Assembly (NCBI GenBank): GCA_012845835.1
Contig: JABAKD010000009.1
Coordinates: 19,363,318-19,427,317, forward strand
Direction: 5' to 3'
DNA length: 64,000 nt
Source of the DNA: Undaria pinnatifida
Lineage: Eukaryota; Sar; Phaeophyceae; Laminariales; Alariaceae
Below, one piece after another: positions 42,952 through 55,329 of the stretch. The position numbers and the translations under genes are program-made. The notes beneath the pieces were generated by a model. That model was not told the DNA's origin. It made no database searches and saw nothing but the letters and a program-made list of their open reading frames with translations. Each line of letters starts with the position of its first letter. Position 1 is the stretch's first letter.

Positions 42952-43339
42952 CTAAAGCTCAAGGATTACGCCCCATAACTAGGTGTGTAGCGTCATGTAA
43001 GGGTTGCCCCACAGTGTTGAGATACGGTAGAGTCATACCTTGCTGCACTGTTGTCCCAGGACCCAGCAGAATCCAATCTCCCTAAACGACAGCCTTGTCC
43101 TTGGCCGCAAATCGAACGAACACGAATAGTTTCGTAAACCCTTCTGGGCCGCCTTTGCGCGCGCGTGTTTAACCATCATCAGCATTCGCGACGGTTGACG
43201 CACGCCCGTGTTCCGTTGTATCCATTAGCGCGTCACTCATCAGCATGCAGTGACAGTTATTTTTGCGCCGTCCTATGTTTTTGTCTCCTATGTTATTTTG
43301 TTTCTGTATTTTTCGGTCTCTTGCACTCCGTTTTTTTTG

Positions 43340-44290
43340 CGTGAAAGTTCATGAAAGCATCCATGGAAGCTTACACGGTTTCCATGAAAGCTTCTACCGC
43401 TTCCATGAAAGATTCCACGGAAGCCATGGAACCTCCCACGGACGCTTCCGTGGAATCTATGGAAGCTTCCACGAAAACAAAAAAATGCAGACGCGCTTCC
43501 ATACATTATCCGCGAAAGCTTCCATGGAAGTACTGGAAACTTCCGCGGAAGCCACTTCCATGGAAGCTTCCACGAAAAAATCCACGAAACTTTCACGAAA
43601 GCTTCCACGAAAGCTCCACGAACGCTTCCGTGGAAACTACTTCCACGGAAGCTTCCACGACAGATTCCACGAAAAAGCTCTTGTGGCAGCTACTTCCACG
43701 GAAGTTTACTCTTTACTTCCATGGAAGCTTACGTGGAAGCTTTCGTGGAAGCTCAGCGGTTTCCACGACAGCTTCCACGAAAAGCCACTTCCATGGTTGC
43801 TTTCGTCGAAGTAGTGAATAATTAATATGAAATATATCCAAGAAATCGGTGTACTTTTTACTTTCGACTTCCATGGAAGTAAAAAGGGCACTTCCGTGGA
43901 AGTAGCTTCCACGAAAGCTTCCATGGAAGCTGTTTTCATGGAAGCTGTTTTCATGGAAGCTTTCATGGAAGCTTCCACGAAAAAAATCATCAGCGTTTCG
44001 ACGGCAGCTTGCATGAAAGATTCTTCCAAGAAAGCTTGGACGGAAGCTCATGGAAGCTTTCTTGGACGTAAGCTACTTCCATGGAAGCTACTGTCATGAG
44101 CGTTTGGATGGGAGCTTCCATGAAATCTTCCGTGAAAAAGCAGCTTCCCGGCTTCGGATGCTTCCGTCGAATCCACCGTTCAAACTTCCGCACATTTGGC
44201 GGCAATGGGTCCCGATCTTCTTTTCGCGGAAACATCCATGGTGGCAGCTTCCATGGAAGATTCCGTGGAAGTCGTGGATATCGTAGCACA
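43340..44290. repeat. 12-bp palindromic repeat array, locus 1
   Basis: Units of the form AAGCTTCCATGG or AAGCTTCCACGG repeat with a 12-bp period and many variants. Both halves are palindromes (AAGCTT, CCATGG), so the array can fold on itself and reads alike on both strands. Frames on both strands stay open (EASMEAST-, FHGSFHGS-, KLPWKLPRK-like) because the unit lacks stop codons. The array decays at the edges. Confidence 0.85.
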
Positions 44291-44299
44291 TCTCCATTG

Positions 44300-45210
44300 C
44301 CATCCTTGAGGGAGGAAGATCCTTCACGAGAAGGTTCCGCAATCTATTGTCCTTAGCCTACGCCCATGGAGGAAGTGCGAGGAAACTCCCGAGCGCAACC
44401 CCGTGTTACCAAGCACCAAACACGCACCCACGGCCCGACGCGCACGTTTTTCTCCTGCAACTTTTATAAAGGTTGCACCGCATGTACTGCAGCCTAAACC
44501 GACCACGCGCAGCAGGGTGACGCCGTGCTTGTAGTCCCCGCAGCTATGTTACGTGGTCGAGGAAAAAATAGAGTTAACGGTCAACGCTCCGTATCCCAAG
44601 AAGGCGCCGTATTTGATCACAACACTGAACGGGTTTTCTATTATGTCTGGTGTGGATATTTCATGTTTAATGTGCTCGATCGTGTGGGTTATGTTGTGCT
44701 CCGGGGCCCCACCCGTGTGTTATTGCACCACCCGCCCGCCCGCCACCGAAGCCGCCATACCATGAACGAGGGCGTAATACCGATGACAATGGAAACGCGA
44801 TGTTGCAAATTATTTTTTCCAAAAACTCAAAACACGGCATCGGTGGAAGATACCCCCGTTCCGCTCATGTCGTGAAAACGGAGCAGAAAGAGATTTTTTG
44901 TCGCCTCTTTTCTACATGGCAGCGCCGAAATGTGTTTCTATAAGACGGCTGGCTCGCATCAGTCACATATATCACGGATTCGTTGTGAACACTGTGACAA
45001 GCTTGTGGGTCAGAGCGCCTCACCAGCGCGCCCCGTTGACATCCCATGGCAGTTGTTCGTTTCGTCCATCGATGTCTGTCGCAGACGAGATTTCTCGGCT
45101 CCTCGAACTATTATTTCCCCGACTTTTTCTCAGGCCGATCTTGGCCCAACATGTGCCCACGGTGTTTTTGTCGTTGTTCATTTTTTAAGTTTGGAACTTG
45201 TTTGTTGAAG
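44300..45210. other. no recognised feature
   Basis: No domain or repeat pair seen. The short ORFs look random. Confidence 0.4.
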
Positions 45211-45211
45211 A

Positions 45212-45460
45212 TCAGTGGAGTCATCCCACGGTAGAAGTTGCAGTTGTATGAATGCCCCAAAACGTCCCTGGGCGATTGAGTTCCTCATGTGATGAACTGC
45301 CGGTCAATGAAGTAATTTCACGAGTACATTATATTTTTGGACTAAGGCATAGAAGCTTGGTCAGGTTGTGCGAACGAATGCCTTCGAACTTTTTTTTCGT
45401 ATGAGATATTGATTTCCTCATGTGAGGAGCTCAGGGGATTTTTGCTGCAACCCTACCGAG
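45212..45460. repeat. dispersed repeat shared with 37.1 kb
   Basis: A direct copy of 37109-37380 in a region with no copia coding sequence, so this repeat is an independent dispersed unit rather than part of element B alone. Confidence 0.7.
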
Positions 45461-45469
45461 GAATGGCTC

Positions 45470-47090
45470 AGTGGTCATGTGTGATCCACGTCCCCGCTCT
45501 GTTGATGACTCAGGTCCCGCTGCAAAGTAACGATCAACGAGGTGACGCGGCGACGGGTGTTATTCAAACACACCCTCATAGATTGTACACATTCTCCGCA
45601 AAGGTATGGGCGCTCCGAGCACTCAAAATTCCCCAATACAAGCGGCGCGCGTGCCACTCCTAAACTACCCCCGGCGTGCGAGTTGTCGACGGCGAGTGGT
45701 GGGTCCGAGGGTAGGACACCGCCAAGGAGAGGCTAGACCGCACGTCGAATGCTACCCATTTACGTCACAATTGCAATAACGTAATCGCTGCCAAGCACGC
45801 CACCCCCAGAGAGTAACATTCAACCCCCGTCCGCCCGTCCGCCCTTCCCCGCCCCTCGCCTCCCTCCCCAACCGCTCTCTGCCCATCCCCCCCTGGAAAT
45901 CATGGGCGTGTCGCTTCTAGATCATAACACTTGCCAGCTGCCCTACGAACAACGTTGCTTGGGCCCCCACCATGCCCACACACTCAGAGAAAGAAGTCCT
46001 CCGCCTCCAATGCCTAATCGTCGAGGGTTGGACATTTGTCAAGCATGGTCTCACCCAAAAGGAACTCGTTCCTCACCAAAATGCACAGGTTGAGGAAGAA
46101 CTTCGCCAGCACCTGAGGCATCTGCTTGATAATGTGCCCAAACCCTGAAAAAGGGGGGTAAAAAGCATGGTGAAGATCACATTGTCGTCACCTTGGCACA
46201 CATTTTTCAATCACCAGTTAAGTCTTTCGGGTAACACCGTCGCGTCTGTGTCTCAGCAACGGTGGAGGCGTATGATCATATCGTTTCACGTCGTGCATGA
46301 ACGCCGTCGGCGAGGAACCAACTGAGAACCGCGAACCTAGGAACATGGTGCCGTTGCTCAACCAGCTGTACTCCCAACAAATCTTTAGCCTTCGAGCAAA
46401 CGTGCGCAAGCAGCCTTTCGCGGAACTTTCGGATCCGATGTCGTCATCGGTATCGCCCAGGGTCGACTTGGCAGCGTGAACAACTGAAGCTACCGCTTTG
46501 TCAAGAGAAGGAAACTAGACAATTCCTGGAACAGGCATGCCGCAGATCCACGAGTTGCTGCTCTCCGCCATGGAACAATTTCACAAGAAGAATTCGTTGC
46601 CGTCATCGTCAACGCTCCACAACGTCGGATCATCCCCTGCCTCGGGAGAGCAGAACTCGGAGCAGTCCACCTCCGAATGCCCCCGGAAATGAAACCTAAA
46701 TTGTGGCGTGTTTTCCGCGAAAGGAGCAAGAGACGCACCCATGGCGTACAGTTAGGCTCCGTTTCGTATGTACTTTTGGAGAAGCCATTAAATGTGGATA
46801 AGTCTCGCCCATCATAGGCGCCTTAGTCTCGCCGACCGTGGTATGCTCGTGTTGAGCACGCCAACAAAAATGTCGACTTTGAGCCCTTCGACAGTTTGAC
46901 CACACGCCGAAGCCAACCGAAATCGTGGGTAATGTGGAGGCGTGGGGCAATACAAAAAAGACCTTCGTCGTCACTACGCACGGAACGTCGAAAACGTCCA
47001 ACCCATGCTCAACCCTTATATCGCAAGTAACGAAGACCAACGCACGACCAGATTTACCGACAACGAAGGGATTGTCTAAATCGGGATAAG
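45470..47090. other. no confidently recognised feature
   Basis: The minus-strand frame at 47268-46696 is long (190 codons) but has no motif I can name. It overlaps the possible transposase fragment below in another frame. Confidence 0.35.
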
Positions 47091-47096
47091 ACCGTG

Positions 47097-47279
47097 TCAC
47101 CTGCCAACGAATTGAGGAGTTCCAAGCCAGGAGTCGTCGAGATGATGCAAGCGGTAGCGCCGTAGAGCACAGCCCTTGTCGTAGAAGATCAAGTCCGGCC
47201 GGCTGGCGGGGTCTTCCCAGATGGAGTCCAGGCAATCGGCCACGACCTCCATCCCCTTGTGTTCCCACAACGGACCCAA
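47097..47279 (-). pseudogene. possible KDZ-type transposase fragment
   Basis: Sixty codons read EVVADCLDSIWEDPASRPDL followed by IFYDKGCALRRYRLHHLDDS. The pattern (hydrophobic residues then YDxxCxLRRY) resembles the second catalytic-Asp region of Kyakuja-Dileera-Zisupton transposases. The following VDRFH-like motif is not clear and the frame ends at FVGR. The recognition is from memory of the motif and is weak. Confidence 0.28.
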
Positions 47280-47299
47280 CCCTGCGATGACGCCGACGT

Positions 47300-49639
47300 T
47301 CAGAGTCGCTATGAAATGCCCGTGCGCGTAATAGGTCGAAAACAGCAGCCGGAGTTGTCGCGCGTTTTAAGGCTGTGGCTCTGCGTGAGATGACGACTAT
47401 TCCAGCACCATGGTGGGGTGGGTAAGCGACCAGAACGTGTGTTGCGGTGGCGGCCAGGGCACGGAAGAGGACGCGTCAGTAGTGTCAACAATCGGTGCAA
47501 GAGAGTGAAACTCTTGAATGGGCGATCGCCAATTGGTGAGTCGAATCGCACGCGACGTTTTACATGGCTGGGCATAAACGGCTACTTGGGCGCTGAAGTT
47601 GGGACTATTTGTTCTTCTTGTTAAACGGTTGGTGTACGGATGACATTACGTCGACCCTGTGCCTGCGCAGAAAAGCTCGACCAAAAATGGTGGAATGCAC
47701 GTGCCATTTCTCCCCAAGGACAACGCCACCAGACCTTCGTCCTGTGTTTCGGCGCGTGGAGGTAACGAAAAGTCGCTTGTACATATACAATGTCATAGGT
47801 AGTTGGGATAAGTTCGTAGGCGTGGGGGGTGTGAGTGGTGTTCTTATCGTCGTGCGTGTTCTCCGTCCTAAGGCCGTGTAACACCGTTGCATCCCTGACC
47901 TTGATTTCTGTTCCGCAATGTGGTGCACGTCATGTACAATTCTACAGTGCGGGTTGCAGATGCACCATGCCCGGCAAAGAATACGCACGCCAGTGACAAT
48001 CCCCCCGAGGTATGAAGGTGAGGCTAAAGAACGTCGGGGTGGGTGGGTAGTGGTTGGGATGGTCTTTATTTGCCAGCATGGTCTTTATCGTACCGCCTTA
48101 CACCGTTTTTGCAATAAGCTCGGGCGAGTAGGTCCTTTTAACCGCGCAGAAGCACTCGGGCCACCGCGGCTTCCTCGAGGCCTCCCCCGCCACCGTACCT
48201 CCGTCACTATTTTTAGCGTTTCCCTAGATACAGAAAAGGGCATGTTAGCATTTTTTGCAAAAAGAAAGTATGATGTAGCACGCCGGTGCCAGTGCCATGC
48301 AATGGGATGGGCACACTACTAATGACGTAAATACTTAAGGCAAACGATGACCAGGTATAAACCGTGGAAAGCGTAGGTCACGCCCTTACTGCGGCTCGTT
48401 GCTGTATAGCACCTTCAACAACCGCAGCAGGAACGGGGACGGCGCCTGTAACCCGGTTAGGCGGGGGGTTCACTTTGACAGTTCGCAACTAGGACCAAAA
48501 AACAACCTCGTCCCGTCTCGTAATGGAAATAAATTGCCTGGCGGCGATACGACAAAACAAACTATCAGGGTTGGGGGCGCCATGTTGTTCGAACGATGTC
48601 CAGCTTGTAGAGCGCGTGCCAACATTCCACACGGTGTCATTTCATTTTCAATTCGTGACAAGTACAGAGCGGCAGGCTTCCGAGCCTGCAATGCTGCGCG
48701 TGAAATCGTCTTGAAAAGCGGGTGGAGATAGGGCTCGCTCCACACGCAGCACGAAGCACTCACCGTTCGTAACATAAGCTTTTTCGATTTCGACCGGAAG
48801 ACTGGCTATGGGCCGAAAAAATGGCGGTTACCGAAAACGAAAAATATTGTGAGTTAACTCCAGGACAGTTAGACCGGCCGGTACAGGGGTTCAACACGTA
48901 TGTTTCGGATAGGCACAGCAAAAAACATTTACGGGATAAGCGACGAGCTCCGAAGTACGCATAGAAGCACGGCAAAAACGCTATAAATATATGCCGGGCG
49001 TCTCTGCCTAGCATGGGTCAAGCACACCACCGTGAAGAGGCTCAAAGGCTCATTCGTTCGCTACCACGTAGTCTCGTAAGGGTCCTTGTAGGTCCCGTGT
49101 TACCGGTCGATTTCAATTTCCTAGCGATGACTCAAACCCTACTTGATTATTGAAACCGTCAATTTTCTATCCCGCGGTCAGTCTTCATCCCGAAGTCGAA
49201 AAGGTAGCTGGCGTTCCTTGTTCGACCCATTATGCTATGCCTAATCGACACTTGTCATTGCCAATCCGTCGGGTGTGAAGCGTGCTCGAGGGGATGTCAG
49301 CGTTCTAAGTGTGTTCGACCCAAGCTAACTGTCAACAGGAAATTATGCGAGGGCAAAACAGGTTTCGGGTCTAAACCAACAACGTTTGTTTGTCCATCGT
49401 GGAATACGTTGGTGCCTTTAGAGGATGCTGTGTGTACAGAGGCAGAGTGGACCTTCACTCCAAGGTGACGGGAAAAAGAGTCAGGGCCCTGGATTCAGGG
49501 CCGTCTTTCCTGTACTGCATTCATTTACTATGGAGCTTGTCTTGTGCACAGGGGAGGCTAGTCGTCACAGATGTATTTCTTTGGTGGCAAACGGCGTCGC
49601 AGAGCATGGGGGTGATTGGACCAGACGTCTCTGATTTGG
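47300..49639. other. no recognised feature
   Basis: 2.3 kb without a recognisable domain, RNA gene or repeat pair within the window. Confidence 0.4.
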
Positions 49640-49641
49640 TA

Positions 49642-50643
49642 CAGTCGACCCCGCTTTAAAGACACACCGCGTTTTTTTTGGGGGGGAGTGTCTTTAACGC
49701 GGGGAAGTGTCTTTAGGATTCCGGGGCCACTGACTCACCGTCCCCGGGGCCAATGGAGGCGTAACATATGTCAAAATACGCGCATTTGAAGCAGGAATGC
49801 GACCACGAAACTGTGTTGCTTAAAAACTACAACACGTGATTTTAAAGGCCGCAACACTACTGCTGTAGTACACTCCAATACTTTACACATTTTGAATTTC
49901 CCTCCACCACCGAAACGCGGGAAGGAGTGCAGCACGACCTATTGTAATGTGTACGGCAGTGCGCTGTTGTTGATGCAGGCTCTTGCTGTAATGTGTACGG
50001 CAGTGCGCTGGTGTTGTTGCAGGCTTTTCTTATTGTCAAGGCGTTATCCTCACGGTGAACGTCATGCCCGGGATATCGCGAACACACCTGAGACACATCA
50101 GGTCGTTGGAACTAGCTCTGATACGATACACGCAAGTTACCTGCCACATAGGGACCAAACAAACCCAGTCGACCCCTTAGAAGGACACTAGGAAACGGTC
50201 GGTAGCGCAGACCACAACATACAAAAAAATCGGGCAAATACACCGAAAAGAGGACACCGTTCTTCCCCAAAGGTCAACACGAGGCAAAAACACAAAACAA
50301 AAATGCCAAAATTTAACTCCACGAGAAAGGCAAAAATCCTAAACAACGAATGTGGGCATGCCAAGTGTGTTGTCCTTAAACACCAAAAACTACGTCGCCC
50401 ACATATCCCGAAGAGTCGCCTGCACCTCACCCCCCTCCTTCGTTCTTCGCTTGACTCGAGTTTCATGAGTGAACGAATGCACAGTCTTCGGAAGAAGGTA
50501 CACCGTTTCGCTGTACTCGCCGTCGCTTCCGTTCGCGTACAAATAGGAGCGTACATCCGCGAGGCACCATGTTCTGGGAAAAAAATGTGTCTTTATAGCG
50601 GGGAGTTTCCTTAAGAAGAGTGTCTTTAAAGCGGGGACGACTG
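49642..50643. mobile_element. Tigger/pogo-like element II, non-autonomous
   Basis: Terminal inverted repeats of 24 bp begin CAGTCGACCCCGCTTTAAAG at the left and CAGTCGTCCCCGCTTTAAAG at the right (read inward), one mismatch. Both ends are flanked by TA (49640-49641 and 50644-50645). Further GTGTCTTTA-type motifs lie just inside each end. The element is 1002 bp, with no transposase motif in any frame, so it would depend on an enzyme encoded elsewhere. The termini differ from Tigger I. Confidence 0.85.
49940..50030 (+). repeat. short tandem duplication in Tigger II
   Basis: TAATGTGTACGGCAGTGCGC occurs at about 49944 and 49990, each followed by TGTTG and GCAGGC. Confidence 0.8.
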
Positions 50644-52490
50644 TACTTTCAGCATGACGGTTACTTATTAGTTTCGTGCCGGTTCGGGCTATTGGCCTAT
50701 TATTGGGTACTTAGTAGTACTTGGCTTGTGTTTTTGATGGTAGACTGCTGTGCGCTCCCAGTCACGAGCTCATCTTGTCGGCTTGCCTCCACCATGTGTT
50801 TAGAAGACTTAATGCAATGACTTGAAACCTACCCCGCTTGGAGCTAAAGAGCACTCTAGAGCCGAATCGATTCGGTCTAGCCCCATGGGGGATCTACGGG
50901 TCTGCAGTATTGGAACAGGGCCATGCTCTCGAAGAAGCTGAAATAACGAAAGGGAGGCTTAGTGGGGACGGGCTGTGTTTGTGGAGACAGCATTTTTAGA
51001 GGCCAGCGGAGACGAGCAGCAAGGCGAAAGGAGGAGTCCGGTGACGAGAAGGAGAGAGCCACCGCTGGTTTGGCAGGGGAGATGCTGTACCGCCATCATC
51101 GGGATTCTTCGATGATGGAAGAAGGAGGGCATCTTGATAGGCGAGTCGTCTTCTGGCCCAAAGATGATGATGTAGTGGAGACATCGTTTTCAGGGAGCAG
51201 CCGCTGCTGCTGTAGACTACGTGCAGCAGTAGTATCTAAAGCCCTACGGTGGATCATACCGTAAGGAGGGAGTAGCAGCAGCTTATATAGATGGTGGTAG
51301 CAAAACCTAGGACACCCCCACCCTGTACAGCGGTCAGGGGGGGTTGCTGCAGCAGCTAAAAGCCCTACGAGTATGGCGGAGGCACAGCCAGTCGTAGGCA
51401 TCCCGGTCGTGGGTTGCGAGCGGGGGACTTTAAGTCGTACGGCATTTATTTTCGGTTTTATTTGCCGTACGCACTCCACTTTAGAAGGTTTGGTTGTGAA
51501 GGCAGCAGATATGAGTTATCTGCATATTCCGCGAGAAGTCGCATGCCGCTAGCCGTATGCACCCTCCCAGGGGGGTGGTTTGATAGGGAAAAGTCGCGCG
51601 GCAAAACAGCCGCGTGCTTCCTGCTGCTGGTAACAGTGGTAGGAACGGACGTGGGGTAATCGTGGGTTGTCTGCAGCACTACCAAATAACAGTGGGGTTT
51701 CGTCCGGGCAACACGTCGAGCGACATGGCCGCAGGCACTCCATGATACGCAGCAGCAACAGCAGCAGTGAGATAAGTCATGGAGGAGCAGATCTGCTTAT
51801 TATGTCGTCAGCCGGAGCTTTATGATTCGGCAACATCGCGGGGCGGGGGGGGACAGGTCTGGTCGAATTGGAAGAACTATTTTCACGATAGATGCACCCG
51901 TCGATCGAAATATTGTTTTTGGTCGAATGTGACGTGTATTTATTTACGGCAAGGGTGGAGACCCGTAAACAGTAGACGATCATATATTTACAGCGCAGCG
52001 TGGTGTCCTCTGGTGCCTATCAAGAATGTATCACCTGGATGTAGCCGAGCGATGGTACTTAGAGCCCAAGATGTGGTTTTTATCCACGTAGTGGTCCAAA
52101 AGACCACGAAATGCGTTGCCAAAACGGGTACACACGGTTTCACGGGCAGGTAGGTTGCGAGTGGGGCAAGAGCAGCGTATACGTGTGATGGCACGGTGTT
52201 GGGACACACTTGGTGGTTTGGACAGGTGATAAAACTTTGTTCTCTTTTGTCTCATGGTCGGAGTAACAACTCCGAGGCGGCGTCGGTGGGAAATCCGGCG
52301 AAGGGTTTCTCACGTTTTTCCGGAAGGATTCCTCCGCCGGGCACATCCTTCATTTTCCCCCATCGTGCTGTGGAGAGTCTCCCCGACGGCATATCTCCAC
52401 TTTACGCGGTCCTCGTAACACTGGTCCGGTCAGCTATCATGTATCTCAGAATAACTCGGGCGCCTCGAGCGCCCTGCGTTCGTAGCGCTG
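50640..52490 (+). repeat. large dispersed repeat block, copy 1
   Basis: From 50640 to about 51990 this sequence is matched, inverted, by 62890-61495. Shared stretches include GTGCCGGTTCGGGCTATTGG, CATGGGGGATCTACGGGTC, GCGAGCGGGGGACTTTAAGT and AACAGTGGTAGGAACGGA. From about 52005 to 52480 it is matched directly by 63367-63840 (AACGGGTACACACGGTTT, GTTGCGAGTGGGGCAAGA). A shorter inverted copy is at 59480-59662. No ORF has a recognisable domain. Confidence 0.85.
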
Positions 52491-52599
52491 CAACATTACC
52501 TCATGCTGTGCGAAGAATCTAATTCACCCGTGAAGCGCAGTGGTGGAGAGAGGAGGGTGGGGTCGAGAAGTGGGAGCCTAGGGGGGGGGCGCGAGGACG

Positions 52600-52925
52600 T
52601 CCTCGTCATGAGCGTGTGGCGTTCCCTGGATTGCATGCTATCCTGTTTTTGCTGTTTTGAAGGAGCGGGAAATGGCCGGCTGGTATTGTCTTGTCTATTC
52701 GCCGACGCCCAGGTGTCGCGGTGGACGTGGGGGGGGGGGGGGGAGGGGAGGCGTCGCGAGCCAATCTTCATGAGCGTGTGGCTTGCCCTGGAACAGGCAC
52801 CATCCTCTTCTTGCTGTCTGTTGTCAAGGAGTGGAAAAAGGCCAGCGGGTGCTGCGATTGTATTGTCCATTCGCCGACACCCTGGTGTCGCGGTAGAGGT
52901 GGATTGGGGCGGGGGAGGGGCAGTT
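52600..52925 (+). repeat. tandem duplication, ~162-bp period
   Basis: ATGAGCGTGTGGC at 52608 and 52770 begins two copies that share TTCGCCGAC, GGTGTCGCGGT and G-rich tails (poly-G at about 52729-52743). The copies have diverged. Confidence 0.75.
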
Positions 52926-53553
52926 AGTTCCCTAGTGGCGAAGGACTCCACAACGATTAAGGACGTTTGGGGGTACATAGTAATACTGGGTATGTGGATA
53001 TGCGTGGTTGTGGGCAGAAAAGGATGATGGAAGCTGCAAGTGGGCTAAAGGCCTTGATACCTCTTCACCCCGTACTCTGGGCTGGCGTCTGCTATTCATA
53101 CGCATTGGCTTCGTTGCCGGTTGCGGATATATATCGAAGGTGGTACACGTTGGGGATGTGCTGTGTCGTTTGCCTCATTCCTCTACCCCGCTGCCGGATC
53201 TGACTGTTACTTAGGCTGTTGCGATGCGGCGTTAGTGGTTACGGTCATGAAGTATGTTGTGGATGCTGGGGTTGGCGTCATGTTGTCGGCACGTCCGACC
53301 TGTAGCCTTTACTGAGTCCGTGCAAGCTGCTGCTTGTTCGTTAGGAACTGGGTGACGTAATCCGATAATGTCTGCAGGCCTCGCATGCACCAGCGCTAGC
53401 TGCGGTTATATGGGTGTTTTGTGGTGTCGGGGGAGGGCGCACGGACACGCGCAAGTTGGGAGGGGGTGACGTTGTGCCTCCGCCTCCCCGACCGTTTTAT
53501 GTTGGTGAGGAAAGGATTTTATTCGTCGACTTGTATCTTCTCGCGATGGATGC

Positions 53554-54012
53554 ATGTTATTAACTTACTTTGACATCCTCCCACGTAGGAAGCCTCCATG
53601 GAATTTAAAGGTTTACATAGTACAGGGACGGATACTCGTAGAGGACCGAACACCGGGAGGACCGGGGGCACCCTTTTTTGTGCTTCACCGCAACCACCGA
53701 CGAACCTATCGCCAACTAAAACATTTAACAAGACACCAATTAATCCAACAGCATGAAGACGGGACGCCCATGACGCCCCCCTCCCCCCCTCCCCTAACGT
53801 TACGTTACATTACACGTAAATCCCGAAGCGAACAACAAGCACACACTGCACCAACTGGATATAACGACGGACCGGCGCAACGCATGTTGGAGCGATGGCA
53901 AGGCTGTGTTTCACCCTCCCGTCGTTCGACGGCCACCACTTACACTCAATTCAACAAACGACACACCCATCATGGCGTGGGGCGGCTAACGCCAGTGAAG
54001 GCTACGGGATAG
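53554..54012 (+). CDS. hypothetical ORF, weak
   Basis: An ATG-started frame of 152 codons begins MLLTYFDILPRRKPPWNLKV. It is rich in Arg, Thr and Pro, with no membrane segment or known motif. The surrounding 1 kb has nothing else. Chance is a reasonable explanation. Confidence 0.15.
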   Translation: MLLTYFDILPRRKPPWNLKVYIVQGRILVEDRTPGGPGAPFFVLHRNHRRTYRQLKHLTRHQLIQQHEDGTPMTPPSPPPLTLRYITRKSRSEQQAHTAPTGYNDGPAQRMLERWQGCVSPSRRSTATTYTQFNKRHTHHGVGRLTPVKATG

Positions 54013-54284
54013 CTGCGTGAATGATGAGAAACGAGAAACGTCATTTTTGCCGGCGTCTACCACGGTCTCCTTCTTTACCGCACCTTACACTACTCGTTGC
54101 GACAGTCACGAGAAAAATTGGAATCCAGACCAGGTCACGTACGTAGGCGTGTACATGACAATACGTCGGACCGCCCAGATTTACCATTTTTTTCACTTCT
54201 TAGTGCTTACTTTGTTAATTAAGCGCAATCAACAACACATATATAAATTTTGCGCGATCTCCCGCCTGATTGTTCCTTCTGGTG

Positions 54285-55320
54285 GTGGAAGTCCATGCAA
54301 ATTTCCACGGGAGATTCCACGGATTCCATGGGAGCTTGTGCCTGTTCCCTTTGACCCATTGAAGCTTCCGTGCCCTCCGTTTGAGCGCCGGAGTGGGATG
54401 TTACAATACCTGTAACGTTTTGCACATAGATGTGTCAGTAGCTTCCACGGAATCTATGGAGTAAGTACATGACTACTGTCTATGTCGGTGGAAACTTCAA
54501 TCCCTTCCACGGAAGCCTCCCGGGACTCTGCTTCCGTCTACAGCTCCGTCGAAGCAGCTGTCATGGAAGAAGACTCCACGGAACATCCATTTGTCGGAAG
54601 CTTCCACGAAAGCTTCCGTGAAAGCTTGCTCGGATGATTCCGTGAAAGTAGTGGAAGTAGCTTCCGTGGACGTAGCTTTCGTGGAAGGAACTCAGCTTCT
54701 GTGGGAGTAACTCAACTTTCACGGAAGCTTTAACGGAAGCTTTAACGGAAGCTTTCACGCAAGATTTCACGGAAGCTTTCACGGAAGCTTTCACGGGAGC
54801 TTCCGTGGAAAAAAATTTTGAAGCTCCCTTACTTCCACGGAAGCTTCCGTGAAAGCTTTCGTGAAAGCTTCCGTGAAAGCTTCCGTGAAAGCTTCCGTGA
54901 AAAATTCCGTGAAAGCTTCTGTGGAAGTTGTTTTTTTGCAACTTCCACGGAAGCTTTCACGGAAGCTTTCACGGAAGCTTCCGTGGAGGAAATTTCCATG
55001 GAATTTTGCACGGAAGCTTTAACGGAAGTCGCTTCCATGCAAGCTTCCGTGGAAGCTTCCATCCATACTTCCACGGATCCATACTTCCACGGAAGCTTCC
55101 ACGCAATTTTCCAGGGAATGGAGGCGTGGAAGCTTCCATGGGAGCTTCCACGATTCCATGGAAGCTTCCACCGCTTCCACGGAAGCTTCCACACTTCCAT
55201 GGAAGCTTCTACGGCATCCATGAAAGCTTCCATGGAAGCGATGGAAGCTTGCATGGAAGCCGTGGAAGCTTCCATGGAAGCGATGGAAGCTGCCATGGAA
55301 GTTTTTATGAACTTCCAACG
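54285..55320. repeat. 12-bp palindromic repeat array, locus 2
   Basis: The same unit as 43340-44290 (AAGCTTCC alternating with ATGG, ACGG, GTGG or TTCACG). The 12-bp period is clearest at 54727-54920. Long frames are open on both strands across about 490 bp, as the repeat predicts. Flanking sequence does not resemble locus 1. Confidence 0.85.
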
Positions 55321-55329
55321 AAATAGTGC

